Shown here: positions 25,151-35,729 of the stretch, piece by piece | How the letters are laid out: the number at the start of each line of letters is the position of its first letter | Position numbering within the stretch: the stretch's first letter is position 1 | Assembly (NCBI GenBank): GCA_947500505.1 | Contig: CANMSL010000005.1 | Location: 186,001-250,000 of the forward strand | Direction of reading: 5' to 3' | DNA length: 64,000 nucleotides | Source: an uncultured Aquimarina sp. | GTDB taxonomy: Bacteria; Bacteroidota; Bacteroidia; Flavobacteriales; Flavobacteriaceae | Notes under the pieces: generated by a model | The model's database searches: none | What the model saw: the letters and a program-made list of their open reading frames with translations, nothing else | Told to the model about the DNA's origin: nothing | Translations under genes and position numbers: made by a program

Positions 25151-25458
25151 TATGCGGCAATATATCCTATTACAAACGCTAAAAAAGATCCTATTGCCAG
25201 AACTACAATCCAAATAGAATAAAAGAATCTGGCTGTATACCGAATAAATACATTATTGTGTTCTTTGGCATTTTCAAATAACAATGTAATCTTATTGGGC
25301 TTTTTTGCTTTAATAGCTTTCGCCTTTTTTTCTAATCGCTGTGTCCTTTCTTGTTTCCGTTTCAGGGTAGTGTTGATGAGGGTTCCACATTCTTCACAAT
25401 AATCCCTGTTCAGATTTAATGTTCCGCAGTTAGGACACTTTCTGTAAATATCGCTCAT
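25150..25458 (-). CDS. Zinc-ribbon membrane protein
   Basis: 102 aa. The N-terminal CPNC...CEEC (residues about 8-24) forms a rubredoxin-like zinc ribbon. A Lys-rich helix follows, then a C-terminal membrane helix (YSIWIVVLAIGSFLAFVIGY). It is translationally coupled to the next membrane protein, so the two probably act together. Function unknown. Confidence 0.7.
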   Translation of the reverse strand: MSDIYRKCPNCGTLNLNRDYCEECGTLINTTLKRKQERTQRLEKKAKAIKAKKPNKITLLFENAKEHNNVFIRYTARFFYSIWIVVLAIGSFLAFVIGYIAA

Positions 25459-25639
25459 AGTTTGTTATTCTTTCATAGCTATTTAAAGAAACTAAATTTT
25501 AGTTGAAAAGTAACTTATATTAACTTCTCTTAAAGAATAGCTTAATATATTTTCTTAAAATTTCATGAGCTTGAATCTTTTCGTATTGGAATTATGAAAA
25601 ATAGTTTTCGAAAGTATGGATGGAATTATCGTTGGAATC

Positions 25640-25745
25640 GGTTTTGGACATCGAGAGCTTCGATCCTTAAATCTTCCGAACCCTTTGAAACTCTAAGGGG
25701 TAAAGCCTCTTGAGTTAATTTGAGGACTTGAAAGGTCTGTTTTAC
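25640..25745. repeat. Degenerate REP-like sequence
   Basis: Pieces such as ATCGAGAGCTTCGATCC and TCTTCCGAACCCTTTG resemble the repeat cores at 22-23 kb. It lies between the zinc-ribbon gene and the cyclase gene. Confidence 0.3.
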
Positions 25746-25750
25746 GTTTT

Positions 25751-26830
25751 TTACACCGCTATAATAGTATGTATATTCACTTCTTTTTGTTTCCCTTTTA
25801 GAAGAACACTACCTAAAAAAGTAGCGGATAAATGAGTGCTTATTTTTAGGTCTTGCAGTAATTCTTCGGAAATAAGAAGCTTCACTTTATGGGTATTACA
25901 TTCAGCCTGGATACGAGCAGAGGTATTGATTACATCACCGTGATAGGCAATCTCTTTTTTGATTACACCTACTTCGGTTACCATAAGCATACCGCCGTGT
26001 AATCCCGCTTTGAACTCTGGAACGATACCATATTTTTCCTGGTAATATGTTTCTTTACTTTGTGTTTTTTGCTGAAATGCAAAAAATAAAGCTACACAGT
26101 TAGTATTGGCCAACCCTTTTTTATAAGGCCAGCTTAATACCGCTTCGTCACCTACATATTGATAAATCTCTGCATCGTGTTTTGGGACAACTGTATTAAG
26201 ATCATAAAAACAATCCTGTATAAATTGACTATATTTAAAATGCCCAAGTTTTTCTGCGATTGTTGTAGAATCCTTGAGATCAAGAAACATAAAAATACGC
26301 TTCTCCTCTTGTGGGTTTTTATACTTTCCCAATAGCATTTTGATAAAAACACCCTTTCCAAACTTTTCCGTTGCTATTTTAATAAACGAAAAGACAAACG
26401 AAACCATAACAATATAAAGAATAGTTGCCCAAAAGGATTTGTTTTCTTTCCACCAACCTCTATCTGTATTTAGATTAAGACCATAGATTTCTGAAAACAA
26501 CTCTTTGATCAGGGTAAAGATGGCAATTGTAGTTGTAAAATATAAAATAGTTCTAATGATTAAATCATATACCAGAGATATCTTAGCTGTAAACTTATCG
26601 AAAACAACATCTATACTTGCGTAAACAATTCCGATTAATACGCCAATAGCGGTAAAACCCATGAGTGCTTTTATTGTGCCGGTATATCCGCTAAACTCTT
26701 TGATAACCGTAACGCCTTCTTCCTCATCAATTCCATAGTACCTGAATATAGAATAGAAACCCATGGCAAGTGACCAAAACAGTACGGATTGTCCTAACAG
26801 TTGTATATATTTTTTTAAGTTACGTTTCAT
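25751..26830 (-). CDS. Membrane-bound class III adenylate/guanylate cyclase-like protein
   Basis: 359 aa. Four membrane helices fill residues 1-160. The C-terminal cyclase domain starts IFMFLDLKDSTTIAEKLGH, where the Asp in FLDL is the first metal ligand. QYVGDEAVLSW supplies the second Asp, and GDVINTSARIQAEC the Asn/Arg pair that holds the transition state. It should make cAMP or cGMP at the membrane. Flavobacteria often carry such cyclases with no known regulon. It stands alone with a promoter-sized gap upstream. Confidence 0.85.
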   Translation of the reverse strand: MKRNLKKYIQLLGQSVLFWSLAMGFYSIFRYYGIDEEEGVTVIKEFSGYTGTIKALMGFTAIGVLIGIVYASIDVVFDKFTAKISLVYDLIIRTILYFTTTIAIFTLIKELFSEIYGLNLNTDRGWWKENKSFWATILYIVMVSFVFSFIKIATEKFGKGVFIKMLLGKYKNPQEEKRIFMFLDLKDSTTIAEKLGHFKYSQFIQDCFYDLNTVVPKHDAEIYQYVGDEAVLSWPYKKGLANTNCVALFFAFQQKTQSKETYYQEKYGIVPEFKAGLHGGMLMVTEVGVIKKEIAYHGDVINTSARIQAECNTHKVKLLISEELLQDLKISTHLSATFLGSVLLKGKQKEVNIHTIIAV

Positions 26831-27104
26831 CTTCTAATAATAATGATATGTAAAATACATCAAATTATTTAATCATAATGTTGCATCTCTAACAAAAACT
26901 AGAATGTTTCTCTATACCAATCCAAACCTAGTAAAGACCTATACTTTTGAGGATAAAGTAGGTGGAAAATATGGGGTAAAAATACACAGGTGTGGAAATA
27001 ATACACATTATTGCTCTGTAGTAATTTTATTAAATCACTGACTTTCAGTAATGTTCGAAATTGGTATCAATTTTGGCTTTCCAGTCAGGTAATAAAGAAA
27101 CACT

Positions 27105-28535
27105 ATGGAAATATTAAGATCTTTAGAAATGAAAGCAACTACTACTTCATTTGCTGATCGATTAAAGAGTAGGATTATAAATGCGTCCTCTTCTTTTGTA
27201 TTATTCGGAACATTCCTGTTATTGTTCGGAGCTGCATCATTATTTTACTTCTTACAACCCTATTTTGAGGAAATTCATCTGGAACGAATGAATACTGTTT
27301 GGGGGATTAGCCTAATGATCACTGGAATTTCTTTATTAGCGGTAAAAGTTAGTTTTTTAGGATACATATTATATTTATATCTGAGATATAAAATTATCGA
27401 TTCGGTGTCTGACGATGAACTACCGATGTGTACAGTGATCGTACCAGCATATAATGAAGGAGAACTAGTATACAAAACCTTATATAGCCTAACAGAGAGT
27501 GACTATCCTATCGAAAAATTACAAATCATTTCTATTGATGATGGTAGTCAGGATGACACATGGCAGTGGATGCTTAAGGCAAAGAAAGAACTAGGGGATC
27601 GTGTATCTATCTATCAACAGCCTGAAAATAAAGGAAAAAGACACGCATTATATAGAGGATTCAATATAGGGATTGGAGATGTTTTTATTACGGTAGATAG
27701 TGATTCTATCGTTAAAAAAGATACATTACGAGTGATGGTTTCTCCTTTTGTGATAAATGATGAATGTGGAGCTGTAGCCGGAAATGTTCGAGTACTTAAT
27801 AGGGATAAGGCATTAATACCCCGCATGCTTAATGTAAGTTTTGCATTTAGTTTCGAATTTATACGATCTGCTCAGAGTGCTATTGGTTCTGTACTATGCA
27901 CACCAGGCGCTTTATCAGCATATCGAAGAGAAGCCGTAATGAATTGTCGTGAAGCTTGGATAACACAAACTTTTATGGGGCAGGTCTCTAAAATTGGAGA
28001 GGACAGAGCTATGACCAATATGATTCTTAAGCAAGGATATAAGATCTTGTTTCAACGAAAAGCATATGTATATACAAATACTCCGGAACGTTATAAGAAT
28101 TTATACAAAATGTTCATTCGTTGGGAGCGAAGTAACATTCGTGAAAACCTAGCTATGAGCAGGTTTGCATTTGGTAATTTTAGAGAAGGTACCAAAAGCG
28201 GTACCAGAATATTATTATTGAATCAGTGGCTAAAAATGATTATGGCATATCCCGCTACCTTATTGATGTTATTTTTCATCAGTACCTATCCTATACTGTT
28301 TTTTAGTGCTACACTGCTAAGTATATTAATATTATCTAGCATACAAGCGATTTTTTACGCTAAAAAACATAATTTTTCAGAGTCGTTATGGGCGTATCCT
28401 TATAGTATTTTTTATGCATTTACTTTATTTTGGATCACACCATACGCTATTGCTACAGCCGGTCGAGGCGGATGGCTTACTCGCGATCTGACCAAAAAAG
28501 AATTAGAACAACAGGTAATTACTACCGTATCTTGA
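27105..28535 (+). CDS. Membrane glycosyltransferase family 2, hyaluronan-synthase-like
   Basis: 476 aa. Two membrane helices precede the GT-A domain (TVIVPAYNEGELVYKTLYSL, DDGSQDDTW, the metal-binding DSDS in VFITVDSDS, the acceptor motif GEDRAMTN, and RWERSN in the QxxRW position). Three more helices follow. This layout matches processive polysaccharide synthases such as hyaluronan, chitin or NodC-type enzymes. It would make and export a beta-linked polymer; which sugar cannot be told. Single gene, followed by a strong terminator. Confidence 0.85.
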   Translation: MEILRSLEMKATTTSFADRLKSRIINASSSFVLFGTFLLLFGAASLFYFLQPYFEEIHLERMNTVWGISLMITGISLLAVKVSFLGYILYLYLRYKIIDSVSDDELPMCTVIVPAYNEGELVYKTLYSLTESDYPIEKLQIISIDDGSQDDTWQWMLKAKKELGDRVSIYQQPENKGKRHALYRGFNIGIGDVFITVDSDSIVKKDTLRVMVSPFVINDECGAVAGNVRVLNRDKALIPRMLNVSFAFSFEFIRSAQSAIGSVLCTPGALSAYRREAVMNCREAWITQTFMGQVSKIGEDRAMTNMILKQGYKILFQRKAYVYTNTPERYKNLYKMFIRWERSNIRENLAMSRFAFGNFREGTKSGTRILLLNQWLKMIMAYPATLLMLFFISTYPILFFSATLLSILILSSIQAIFYAKKHNFSESLWAYPYSIFYAFTLFWITPYAIATAGRGGWLTRDLTKKELEQQVITTVS

Positions 28536-28880
28536 TCCTATTAATTACCCTTTTATTTCAATTAACCAACCAGTTTATTTCCGTATCAGGATTCCGAAAG
28601 TCTTACCTCCAATAGGCTTTTGGTTCCTGAATGGATATATCTGTTCTTAGAAAAGTAATACCCAAACTCAACTACACACTTTTTTTGCGTTATCAATTTA
28701 CCAATGTTAACCAACCTACCCAAAACTCCTCTTCTTCCCAAATAAGAGGAGTTTTGCTATTTATGATATAAGGTATCCAGTCACATGTTTTCTATACATC
28801 CTAAAGCTTAAATATCATTAGCAGATCATTTGTTTTTATCGTATATTTAATGGTATACAAACCTTTTAAACAATATCGTT
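28536..28880. other. Intergenic region after the glycosyltransferase
   Basis: About 345 bp holding the terminator at 28722-28755. The frame that runs out of the glycosyltransferase end (28430-28615) is a shadow. Nothing else is seen. Confidence 0.5.
28722..28755 (+). terminator. Rho-independent terminator after the glycosyltransferase
   Basis: Arms AAAACTCCTCTT (28722-28733) and AAGAGGAGTTTT (28744-28755) pair perfectly around a 10-nt loop and end in a T run. Confidence 0.85.
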
Positions 28881-29063
28881 ATGGAATTTATGGACATTAA
28901 AGACAAAGACGGTAAGCAACACTACATTAATCCAGACCATATATCTGCTATTACTGAGGTTAAAGGACATTGCAAAATCAATTTAATGGGACAAGATTAT
29001 ATACTTACAGCAGAAAACCTGAAAGATGTAAAGCTTCATTTGATGTCTTTTAAGCATTATTAG
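28881..29063 (+). CDS. Conserved small protein of 60 aa
   Basis: Soluble and compact: MEFMDIKDKDGKQHYINPDH, then ISAITEVKGHCKINLMGQDY and ILTAENLKDVKLHLMSF. The pattern of short strands and a final helix resembles FlbD-like or single-domain nucleotide/metal-free small folds. Function unknown. The surrounding gaps suggest its own transcript. Confidence 0.6.
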   Translation: MEFMDIKDKDGKQHYINPDHISAITEVKGHCKINLMGQDYILTAENLKDVKLHLMSFKHY

Positions 29064-29189
29064 TACTGCTTTGACTTGTAATCATTATAGATAAAATACT
29101 ATTCTCGACATCCTCTGGAATTGAGTAGCACTTTTTATTTTTATTACTATAAAAAAACTCGAACGAACTTTTTATAGTATTCTTCTTAA

Positions 29190-29216
29190 TTGCAAAATAG
29201 GTAAATTTTATATTTG
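29190..29216 (+). promoter_or_regulatory. Putative promoter of the YARHG gene
   Basis: TTG at 29190-29192 and TATATTTG at 29209-29216, spaced 16 nt, fit the Bacteroidetes -33/-7 pattern. The ATG is at 29245. Confidence 0.5.
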
Positions 29217-29244
29217 TAATACCAACTAACCAATCGTACTTTCT

Positions 29245-29982
29245 ATGAAAAAAGTAATACTCTTATTTCTTATTGCATTGACCACTAGCGTACAAGCACA
29301 GTTAGAAGATTGCTCATCCTGTGACACTATTACCTATACTTCTAAAGATATTGAGAAAAACAGCCTGTACGACCTACAGCTTTTACGTAATGAAATTTTT
29401 GCTAGACATCAATACATTTTTAAAGATGAGCGTTTATTAGAATACTTTCAGGATTATCAATGGTATCAACCGGATTATAATAATCCCACAGAAATTAATC
29501 TTAACGATGTGGAAAATACGAATATTGCCCTTTTTAAAAATGCAGAAGAGCAAATCCGGAAACGACGACAACGGTTATTTAGTGAATTAAAAGAACTAAA
29601 AAGAGTATTAAAGCAAAAGGACACTATTACCATTGGATTATTTTTGGATAATGCATTACCTGATAACACTAATTACAATAGTATTATCAAAGAATTAGAT
29701 GACATCTTCTCTAAAATAGATCTAAAAGATGTGAATTGGTATAAGGATACTGCCCTATATAAGCTGTCTATAGACAATGGATTTCTGGTTCGAATTACAG
29801 ATTTAAGAATTAATGGAGATGAGCTTATTCTTAGCGCAGGAGATATAAAACACTCAGAAATCATGACAGAACCCTTTCAGTTTGGAAGTAATTATTATTC
29901 TGAAAATGAATACAATTCTACCTGGATCTTTAAGTTCGATGGAGTGAAATTGCGATTGGTAGAACACGTGATAGCTGGATAG
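29245..29982 (+). CDS. Exported YARHG-domain protein
   Basis: 245 aa with a signal peptide (ILLFLIALTTSVQAQ). Residues about 45-95 carry the YARHG domain: YDLQLLRNEIFARHQYIFKD, then FQDYQWYQPDYNN and LNDVENTNIALF, the usual extracellular, possibly peptidoglycan- or surface-associated module. The C-terminal 120 residues are beta-rich and unrecognised. Single gene with its own promoter. Confidence 0.8.
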   Translation: MKKVILLFLIALTTSVQAQLEDCSSCDTITYTSKDIEKNSLYDLQLLRNEIFARHQYIFKDERLLEYFQDYQWYQPDYNNPTEINLNDVENTNIALFKNAEEQIRKRRQRLFSELKELKRVLKQKDTITIGLFLDNALPDNTNYNSIIKELDDIFSKIDLKDVNWYKDTALYKLSIDNGFLVRITDLRINGDELILSAGDIKHSEIMTEPFQFGSNYYSENEYNSTWIFKFDGVKLRLVEHVIAG

Positions 29983-30142
29983 AATATCTTTTGACTTACA
30001 GATTGTTCCTCCTTTCTGTATTATTTACTACAATGTAAACTGCTTCAGAACAAATACTATTTTAGACTTTTATAAATTAAAGTTGTAAGATTCTTCTTAG
30101 ATTTGGTATACAACCATAATACCATTCCAAACTTAAAAAAAA

Positions 30143-31729
30143 ATGATCCAATCCTATAAACAACGTCCGAAACTGGAAGACATCTATGATGCTATAATTA
30201 TCGGATCAGGAATAGGGAGTCTGACTGTCGGAGCAATTTTGGCTAAAGAGGGACTAAAGGTATTGATTCTGGAGCGTCATTACACGGCTGGAGGTTTTAC
30301 TCATATCTTTAAGCGAAAAGGATATGAGTGGGATGTAGGGATTCATTATATAGGTGGAGTTCAGCAGGAAAATAGCCCGATCCGAAGGTTATTTGATTAT
30401 GTTTCGGATAGTGAGTTGAAATGGGCAGATATGGGTGAGGTCTATGATCGTATTATAATCGGAGATAGATCTTATGATTTTATAAAAGGCGTAGAAAATT
30501 TTAGAAATAAACTGATAAGTTATTTCCCCAAAGAGGAAAAAGCCATTAAAGAATATATAAAGTTGGTTTTTAAAGCAAATAAAGTAATGGGATCTTTCTA
30601 TAAAGAAAAGGCATTACCGCGCTTTCTACGTTTTTTGATAGGAGGATTCTTAAAAAGACCATATTTGAAATATGCAGATCAAACCACCTATCAGGTGCTT
30701 AGCAAACTCACCAAAAATGAAAAGTTGATAAAAGTGTTATCCGCACAATATGGAGATTATGGTTTACCACCCAGGCAAAGTAGTTTTGCGATGCACGCAT
30801 CAGTAGCCAGGCATTATTTTGGAGGAGGAAATTTTCCAATAGGTGGATCTTCCAGAATTGCAGAAACTATTGATACTGTAATAACTGCTGCTTCTGGTAC
30901 AATACTTACCAATGCCAATGTAAAAGAAGTGATTGTAGATAATCAAAGGGCAAAAGGTGTTCGTATGATTGACGGTAAAGAGTTTTATGCCAATACGATT
31001 ATAAGCGGAACAGGTGTTTTCAATACATTCGAAAAGCTGATCCCAGAATCCACAGGTTTAAAGATGAGATTGAAGAAGCATCTAAAAAGAGTAAATCCAT
31101 CGGTTTCTCATGCCTGTCTATATATGGGATTTAAAAGCTCTCCTGAGGCATTACAACTACCTAAAACTAATTTTTGGATTTATCCTGATGACGAAGATCA
31201 CGATACTTGTGTAGAGCGATATTTAAAAAATGAAAACGCGCCTTTTCCGGTGGTGTATGTATCGTTTCCAGCCGCTAAAGATCCAGACTGGCCAAACAGG
31301 TATCCGAATCGTAGTACTATTGATATCATAACGTTAGTTTCCTATGAAACTGTCTCTAAATGGCAGGATACCCGATGGATGAAAAGAGGAGAGGAGTATG
31401 AAGCCTGGAAAGAAAAAATTTCTCAGCGACTGATGAAAGAATTATTTAAACAATTGCCAAATTTAGAGGGACAGGTTGATCATTATGAACTTTCCACTCC
31501 ATTGAGCACAAAACATTTTGTAAATTATAAAAATGGAGAGATCTATGGTATCGATCATACTCCAGATCGTTTCCGACAGAAATTTTTACAACCCAGAACA
31601 CCTGTTAAAGGATTATATCTTACTGGACAAGATATCGTCACAGCGGGTGTTGGAGGAGCATTATTTGCAGGATTGGTTACTGCAGCAGCGATTACTGGTA
31701 AAAGTTTTAAAAACAAGATTTTTAAGTAG
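30143..31729 (+). CDS. FAD-dependent oxidoreductase of the phytoene desaturase / retinol saturase group
   Basis: 528 aa. The N-terminal FAD loop DAIIIGSGIGSLTVGAILAKEG ends in the acidic ERH at the second strand. GGFTHIFKRKGYEWDVGIHY and GGGNFPIGGSSRIAETIDT match CrtI-type carotenoid desaturases/isomerases and all-trans-retinol 13,14-reductases. The C-terminus GLYLTGQDIVTAGVGGALFAG closes the FAD site. Substrate unknown; no other carotenoid genes are nearby. A small iron-sulfur protein gene follows. Confidence 0.85.
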   Translation: MIQSYKQRPKLEDIYDAIIIGSGIGSLTVGAILAKEGLKVLILERHYTAGGFTHIFKRKGYEWDVGIHYIGGVQQENSPIRRLFDYVSDSELKWADMGEVYDRIIIGDRSYDFIKGVENFRNKLISYFPKEEKAIKEYIKLVFKANKVMGSFYKEKALPRFLRFLIGGFLKRPYLKYADQTTYQVLSKLTKNEKLIKVLSAQYGDYGLPPRQSSFAMHASVARHYFGGGNFPIGGSSRIAETIDTVITAASGTILTNANVKEVIVDNQRAKGVRMIDGKEFYANTIISGTGVFNTFEKLIPESTGLKMRLKKHLKRVNPSVSHACLYMGFKSSPEALQLPKTNFWIYPDDEDHDTCVERYLKNENAPFPVVYVSFPAAKDPDWPNRYPNRSTIDIITLVSYETVSKWQDTRWMKRGEEYEAWKEKISQRLMKELFKQLPNLEGQVDHYELSTPLSTKHFVNYKNGEIYGIDHTPDRFRQKFLQPRTPVKGLYLTGQDIVTAGVGGALFAGLVTAAAITGKSFKNKIFK

Positions 31730-31820
31730 CTGTGATCTGAGTTAACGGATTTGGAATGCAAAGCAGGGATATTTTACCTATATTCTGTATCTTTAGAAAG
31801 AACAACATAAAATTTGGAAC

Positions 31821-32045
31821 ATGGCAACAAATGATATCAGAAAAGAATATTCTAATGGAGCGCTAACCATTGTCTGGAAACCGGGTAAGTGTATTCACTC
31901 GGGAATCTGCGTAAAAACATTACCAGAAGTGTATCATCCTAAAGAAAAACCGTGGATTCTGCCCGAAAAAGCATCTGCAGAAGAATTAAAAAAACAGATA
32001 GAAGCCTGTCCATCTGGTGCATTGAGTTATTACATGAATTCTTAA
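31821..32045 (+). CDS. YjdI-family single-cluster iron-sulfur protein
   Basis: 74 aa. GKCIHSGICVKTLPEVYH supplies Cys residues, and the C-terminal EACPSGALSYY is the ferredoxin-like CPxGA. This is the YjdI/Fer4_19 type, thought to bind one Fe-S cluster. It lies 91 bp after the oxidoreductase in the same direction. Joint function is not shown. Confidence 0.85.
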   Translation: MATNDIRKEYSNGALTIVWKPGKCIHSGICVKTLPEVYHPKEKPWILPEKASAEELKKQIEACPSGALSYYMNS

Positions 32046-32071
32046 GGATAGCAGCGGAAATGAGCAAAAAT

Positions 32072-32104
32072 AATCCTGAGCTTCCATACCGGAAACTCAG
32101 GATT
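32072..32104. terminator. Bidirectional terminator between convergent genes
   Basis: AATCCTGAG (32072-32080) pairs with CTCAGGATT (32096-32104), with further CTTCC/GGAA(A) pairing inside. It serves the YjdI gene on the plus strand and, with T-rich sequence at the left, the dehydrogenase on the minus strand. Confidence 0.7.
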
Positions 32105-32125
32105 CTTATTTGACAAACAGGATAA

Positions 32126-33523
32126 TTATTTTGAAGCGATCATAATGGATTTAATATTAACAAATTCCTTTATACCAAATCCTCCATGTTCACGACCATA
32201 TCCTGATCTTTTGACTCCTCCGAAAGGCATTCCCGGTTCTGCAAGTCCAAATGAATTGATGAATATCATACCAGTGTCAAAATGATTTTGAGCTAACAGA
32301 ATGGCTTTATCTACATCTTTACTAAAGATTCCTCCCCCCAGACCAAATCTACTATCGTTGGCAATTCTCATAGCATCTTTTTCATCTTTAGCTTTTATTA
32401 ATGACGCCACTGGTCCAAACAGCTCATCATCATACGCCGGTTGTCCGGGAGCTACAGATGCCAAAACAGTTGCAGGATAATAAAATCCATCACCATCCGG
32501 AATCTCTCCACCGCAAAGTATTTCTGCGCCATTTTCTACACTTTCTTCAACCTGCTCGTGAAGTTTATCTCTTAAATCTTTTCTGGCTATTGGGCCCATT
32601 TTATTTTCAGAAGAAGTTGGATCTCCAATTTTAATAGTGCTCATAGCTTCAACAAATGCATTTTTAAATTCATCATAAATTTTATCAACTACAATAAAAC
32701 GCTTTGCTGCAATGCAAGTTTCTCCGTTATTATATATGCGTCCTTTTACACACATTTTTACCGCGATATCCAGATCAGCATCTTCTAAAACCAAATAGGC
32801 ATCGTTACTGCCCAGTTCTAAAACCGTTTTCTTTAATTGCGCTCCCGCTTTTTCAGCAATAACTTCTCCTGCTTTAGGACTTCCTGTTAAGGTAACTCCT
32901 CGTATCAAATCGTTTTTGATAATAGCATCTGATTGCTCATGATTAATTATCAAAACACTAAAAATGTTTTTTGGCAGACCTGCATGCAGAAATATCTTTT
33001 CCAATAGTTTTGCGCTTCCGGTAACATTTGCAGCATGTTTTAGTAACACACCATTTCCTGCCATAAGACTCGCCACCGCGTATCGCACAACCTGATAAGA
33101 TGGATAATTCCAAGGTTGGATTCCGTATACAACACCTATTGGCGAATAGTTTATAATGCCTTTTCCACCACCAGAAAGTGTTCTTTCTTCATAAGCAAGA
33201 TCATTCGGACCGTTCTCAGCAGTATATTCACAAATGGAAATACATAAATCTATTTCCTGTTCACTTTGTCTTAAAAGCTTCCCCATCTCTTTAGTCATCA
33301 AATTCGCAAGCTTTGACTTATGCTCTTTAAGACTTGAACCGATAGATTTTATCTTTTTTGCTCTGTCTGATAACGAAAAAGTTTTCCATTGTAGAAAAGC
33401 ATTATGACAATTCTGAACAGTAGCCGTTACGGTTTCATCAGACATATATTCGTGATGTTCAATTTCTTCTCCTGTGGCGGGGTTAATGGTAGTAATTACG
33501 TCTTGATCCATTTCTGTGTCCAT
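32126..33523 (-). CDS. NAD(P)-dependent aldehyde dehydrogenase, succinate-semialdehyde type
   Basis: 465 aa. Catalytic Cys lies in [14 protein letters not shown] (about residue 270) and the general base Glu in [17 protein letters not shown]. The start [27 protein letters not shown] and the end [18 protein letters not shown] are typical of succinate-semialdehyde dehydrogenases (GabD/Sad). It oxidises an aldehyde to an acid. No GABA-pathway gene is adjacent, so the substrate is inferred only from family. A short-chain dehydrogenase lies upstream in the same direction. Confidence 0.9.
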   Translation of the reverse strand: MDTEMDQDVITTINPATGEEIEHHEYMSDETVTATVQNCHNAFLQWKTFSLSDRAKKIKSIGSSLKEHKSKLANLMTKEMGKLLRQSEQEIDLCISICEYTAENGPNDLAYEERTLSGGGKGIINYSPIGVVYGIQPWNYPSYQVVRYAVASLMAGNGVLLKHAANVTGSAKLLEKIFLHAGLPKNIFSVLIINHEQSDAIIKNDLIRGVTLTGSPKAGEVIAEKAGAQLKKTVLELGSNDAYLVLEDADLDIAVKMCVKGRIYNNGETCIAAKRFIVVDKIYDEFKNAFVEAMSTIKIGDPTSSENKMGPIARKDLRDKLHEQVEESVENGAEILCGGEIPDGDGFYYPATVLASVAPGQPAYDDELFGPVASLIKAKDEKDAMRIANDSRFGLGGGIFSKDVDKAILLAQNHFDTGMIFINSFGLAEPGMPFGGVKRSGYGREHGGFGIKEFVNIKSIMIASK

Positions 33524-33569
33524 ACTATATGATTTTGTTGGAGAAACTTTATAGTTTCAGTATAATCTC

Positions 33570-34310
33570 TTATTGCTGCTCACTAGGCATTACATGTACA
33601 TCATTTATATTTACTCGTTCTGGTTGCGTAAGCGCATATACAATAGCTTCTGCTATATCTTCAGATTCTAGCATCGTCATATTCATCATATCTGAAAATT
33701 CATCTAGTATATCCTGATCAGTAATCGTTTCTGTTAATTCAGTTGATACGGCCCCAGGTTCTATAGAAGTCACGTGGATTCCGTATTTCGGAGCTAGTTC
33801 TTGTCGCAATCCTTCAGAAAACATTTTAACCGCTGCTTTTGTAGCGCAATAGACTGCACCGCCGGGAAAATATTGATAAGCCGCAGTCGATGAGATATTT
33901 ATAATATGGCCTCCTTTGTTTTTAATTAAAGTTGGCAATACTGCAGATACCCCGTTAAGAACACCTTTGATATTGACATCTATCATTGTATTCCATTCAT
34001 CCGTTTTAAGCTTTTCTACATAAGATAGTGGCATTAACCCTGCATTATTAATGATTACATTGATAGTTCCGAAACTCTCGATAGTTTTAGAAACAATTGT
34101 ATCAAAATCTTCTTTGCTGGTTACATCTCCGGTAACTACTATAGCGTTACCGCCTTGATTTTCAATTTTGTCTTTTAATTTCTCTAAACGTTCTTTTCTT
34201 CTGGCGGTTAAAACAACCTTAGCCCCATGTTCGGATAATTTTAGAGCAGTCGCCTCACCAATTCCACTAGAGGCTCCTGTGATAATCACAACACTGTTTT
34301 CTAATTTCAT
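33570..34310 (-). CDS. Short-chain dehydrogenase/reductase
   Basis: 246 aa, classical SDR. The cofactor loop is [21 protein letters not shown] appears at INNAGLMPL, the catalytic Ser is in [10 protein letters not shown], and the pair is YCATKAA. It sits 46 bp before the aldehyde dehydrogenase and probably shares its transcript. Substrate unknown; an alcohol/aldehyde pair with the dehydrogenase is plausible. Confidence 0.9.
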   Translation of the reverse strand: MKLENSVVIITGASSGIGEATALKLSEHGAKVVLTARRKERLEKLKDKIENQGGNAIVVTGDVTSKEDFDTIVSKTIESFGTINVIINNAGLMPLSYVEKLKTDEWNTMIDVNIKGVLNGVSAVLPTLIKNKGGHIINISSTAAYQYFPGGAVYCATKAAVKMFSEGLRQELAPKYGIHVTSIEPGAVSTELTETITDQDILDEFSDMMNMTMLESEDIAEAIVYALTQPERVNINDVHVMPSEQQ

Positions 34311-34489
34311 AGCAATTTTTTATAATTTTTAAATTTTCTTTCGCTATCAAATTTCATTATTCTTTTAAAGTTTCATGAGTGCTATCAGAATTATTGTTGA
34401 CGTAAAAACTAGGGAGATCCAAAATTTAATTTCTACGAGAAACATGAGCTAAGGTTACTATAATTAACGTAATGTGTAGAGGAGAAGTC

Positions 34490-34618
34490 TAATTCATCTC
34501 CAGAGGGTTTGATAATTGTAATCCAGACTATCAGGATGTGCCGGAAAACGCTATCAAAGTACAGGATAGTGTAAGAATAACCTGGTCACCTAATAAGAAC
34601 CATTACAGTCAAAAATGA
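34490..34618 (+). pseudogene. Possible gene fragment
   Basis: The plus-strand frame F-I-S-R-G-F-D-N-C-N-P-D-Y-Q-D-V-P, then ENAIKVQDSVRITWSPNKNH and a TGA at 34616-34618, is protein-like but is closed upstream by a stop. It could be the tail of a lost protein. Weak evidence. Confidence 0.25.
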
Positions 34619-34619
34619 A

Positions 34620-35570
34620 TTAATCATTTAGGGCCCAGGTATATTCCAAATATTGGATTTTTGCGTCAGAATTTACTTTGGTTTTCGAATATTGATTAAT
34701 AAATGGAATAATCCCTTTTTTAAAATCAGCGGCATACCATTGGAATATTTTGCTGATTTCCAAACTATCTACAGAAATTTTGTTTTTGGTAGGATCATTG
34801 ATCCAGATTTGCGCGAGTTGATGAAGCTGATCATCAAGTTTAGAAGGAGTGAAGGCTTCATTCAATAATTTCGGACAGGATATTGCAGCACAATTAAAAG
34901 CTACATGCAGTCTGGGTTCATTAAAATTGGGACGAACAATAATATTCTCGATTTCATTTAATGAGTAGATACTATCGCCGGATTTAATAAATTTTTTGTC
35001 CCAGGGTTTACCGTTATTGATATCTTTAATACTAGATACTGGATAAGCACTGGCAACTAAATGTATAGTCGCTGCGTTGTAAAGATTAAACCAATAGGCT
35101 AGCTTTTCATTCTTTGTCCAATCTTTTTGAGGTGGAATGAGTTGCAAATGATTTAAATATTCTTGAACTTTAGAAATTTCTGATTTGAAACCATCGTAAT
35201 GTACCTTTCCCTTCCCGGAGACATATTTTTTTGTTAGTTGATTCCAGAGCGCATGGTCTGGCCTGTTCTTTTTGATTTCTTTTTCTATTGTATTTTCTTT
35301 ATCTACAGAATTTTTTTGCTCCACATTATTATTAATCACTCCAATTTCTTCATTAATCTTTTTTGTTTCATAAGTAGTCTTTATAGAATCAGTAATCTCT
35401 ATATTTTCGATCTCCTTAGTATCAGTTATCGTATCTTTTAACTCAGGTTCTGAGATGAGCGTTTCCGAAACTATTGGCTTTTCTGATTCATTAATAATTT
35501 TACTTTCCTTTTTTTCAGAAGCACATCCTTGAAGAAAAAAAATTAGAAACAATAAAAATAAAGTACGCAT
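34620..35570 (-). CDS. DUF547 lipoprotein
   Basis: 316 aa. Lipoprotein signal (FFLQGC, Cys16), a long Glu/Thr/Lys/Ile linker (residues 20-105), then the DUF547 domain: HALWNQLTKKYVSGKGKVHY, KLAYWFNLYNAATIHLV, and RLHVAFNCAAISCPKLLNEAF. DUF547 domains are thought to be exported, thiol-protease- or transglutaminase-like folds, and function is not settled. It lies alone between a short-chain dehydrogenase and an ECF sigma factor. Confidence 0.85.
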   Translation of the reverse strand: MRTLFLLFLIFFLQGCASEKKESKIINESEKPIVSETLISEPELKDTITDTKEIENIEITDSIKTTYETKKINEEIGVINNNVEQKNSVDKENTIEKEIKKNRPDHALWNQLTKKYVSGKGKVHYDGFKSEISKVQEYLNHLQLIPPQKDWTKNEKLAYWFNLYNAATIHLVASAYPVSSIKDINNGKPWDKKFIKSGDSIYSLNEIENIIVRPNFNEPRLHVAFNCAAISCPKLLNEAFTPSKLDDQLHQLAQIWINDPTKNKISVDSLEISKIFQWYAADFKKGIIPFINQYSKTKVNSDAKIQYLEYTWALND

Positions 35571-35729
35571 TTAGCTATATGTTTTTATTTAATCCCAAGA
35601 TATAAGTTCTCTCTGACACTGACAAACTATGGGTTTGATAGTTTTAGACATAATAATCATACTGTAAAACATTAACTAAGTGTTATAGTTTAGTTAAAAA
35701 ATATCTATATATTTATAAATAATTTCATT

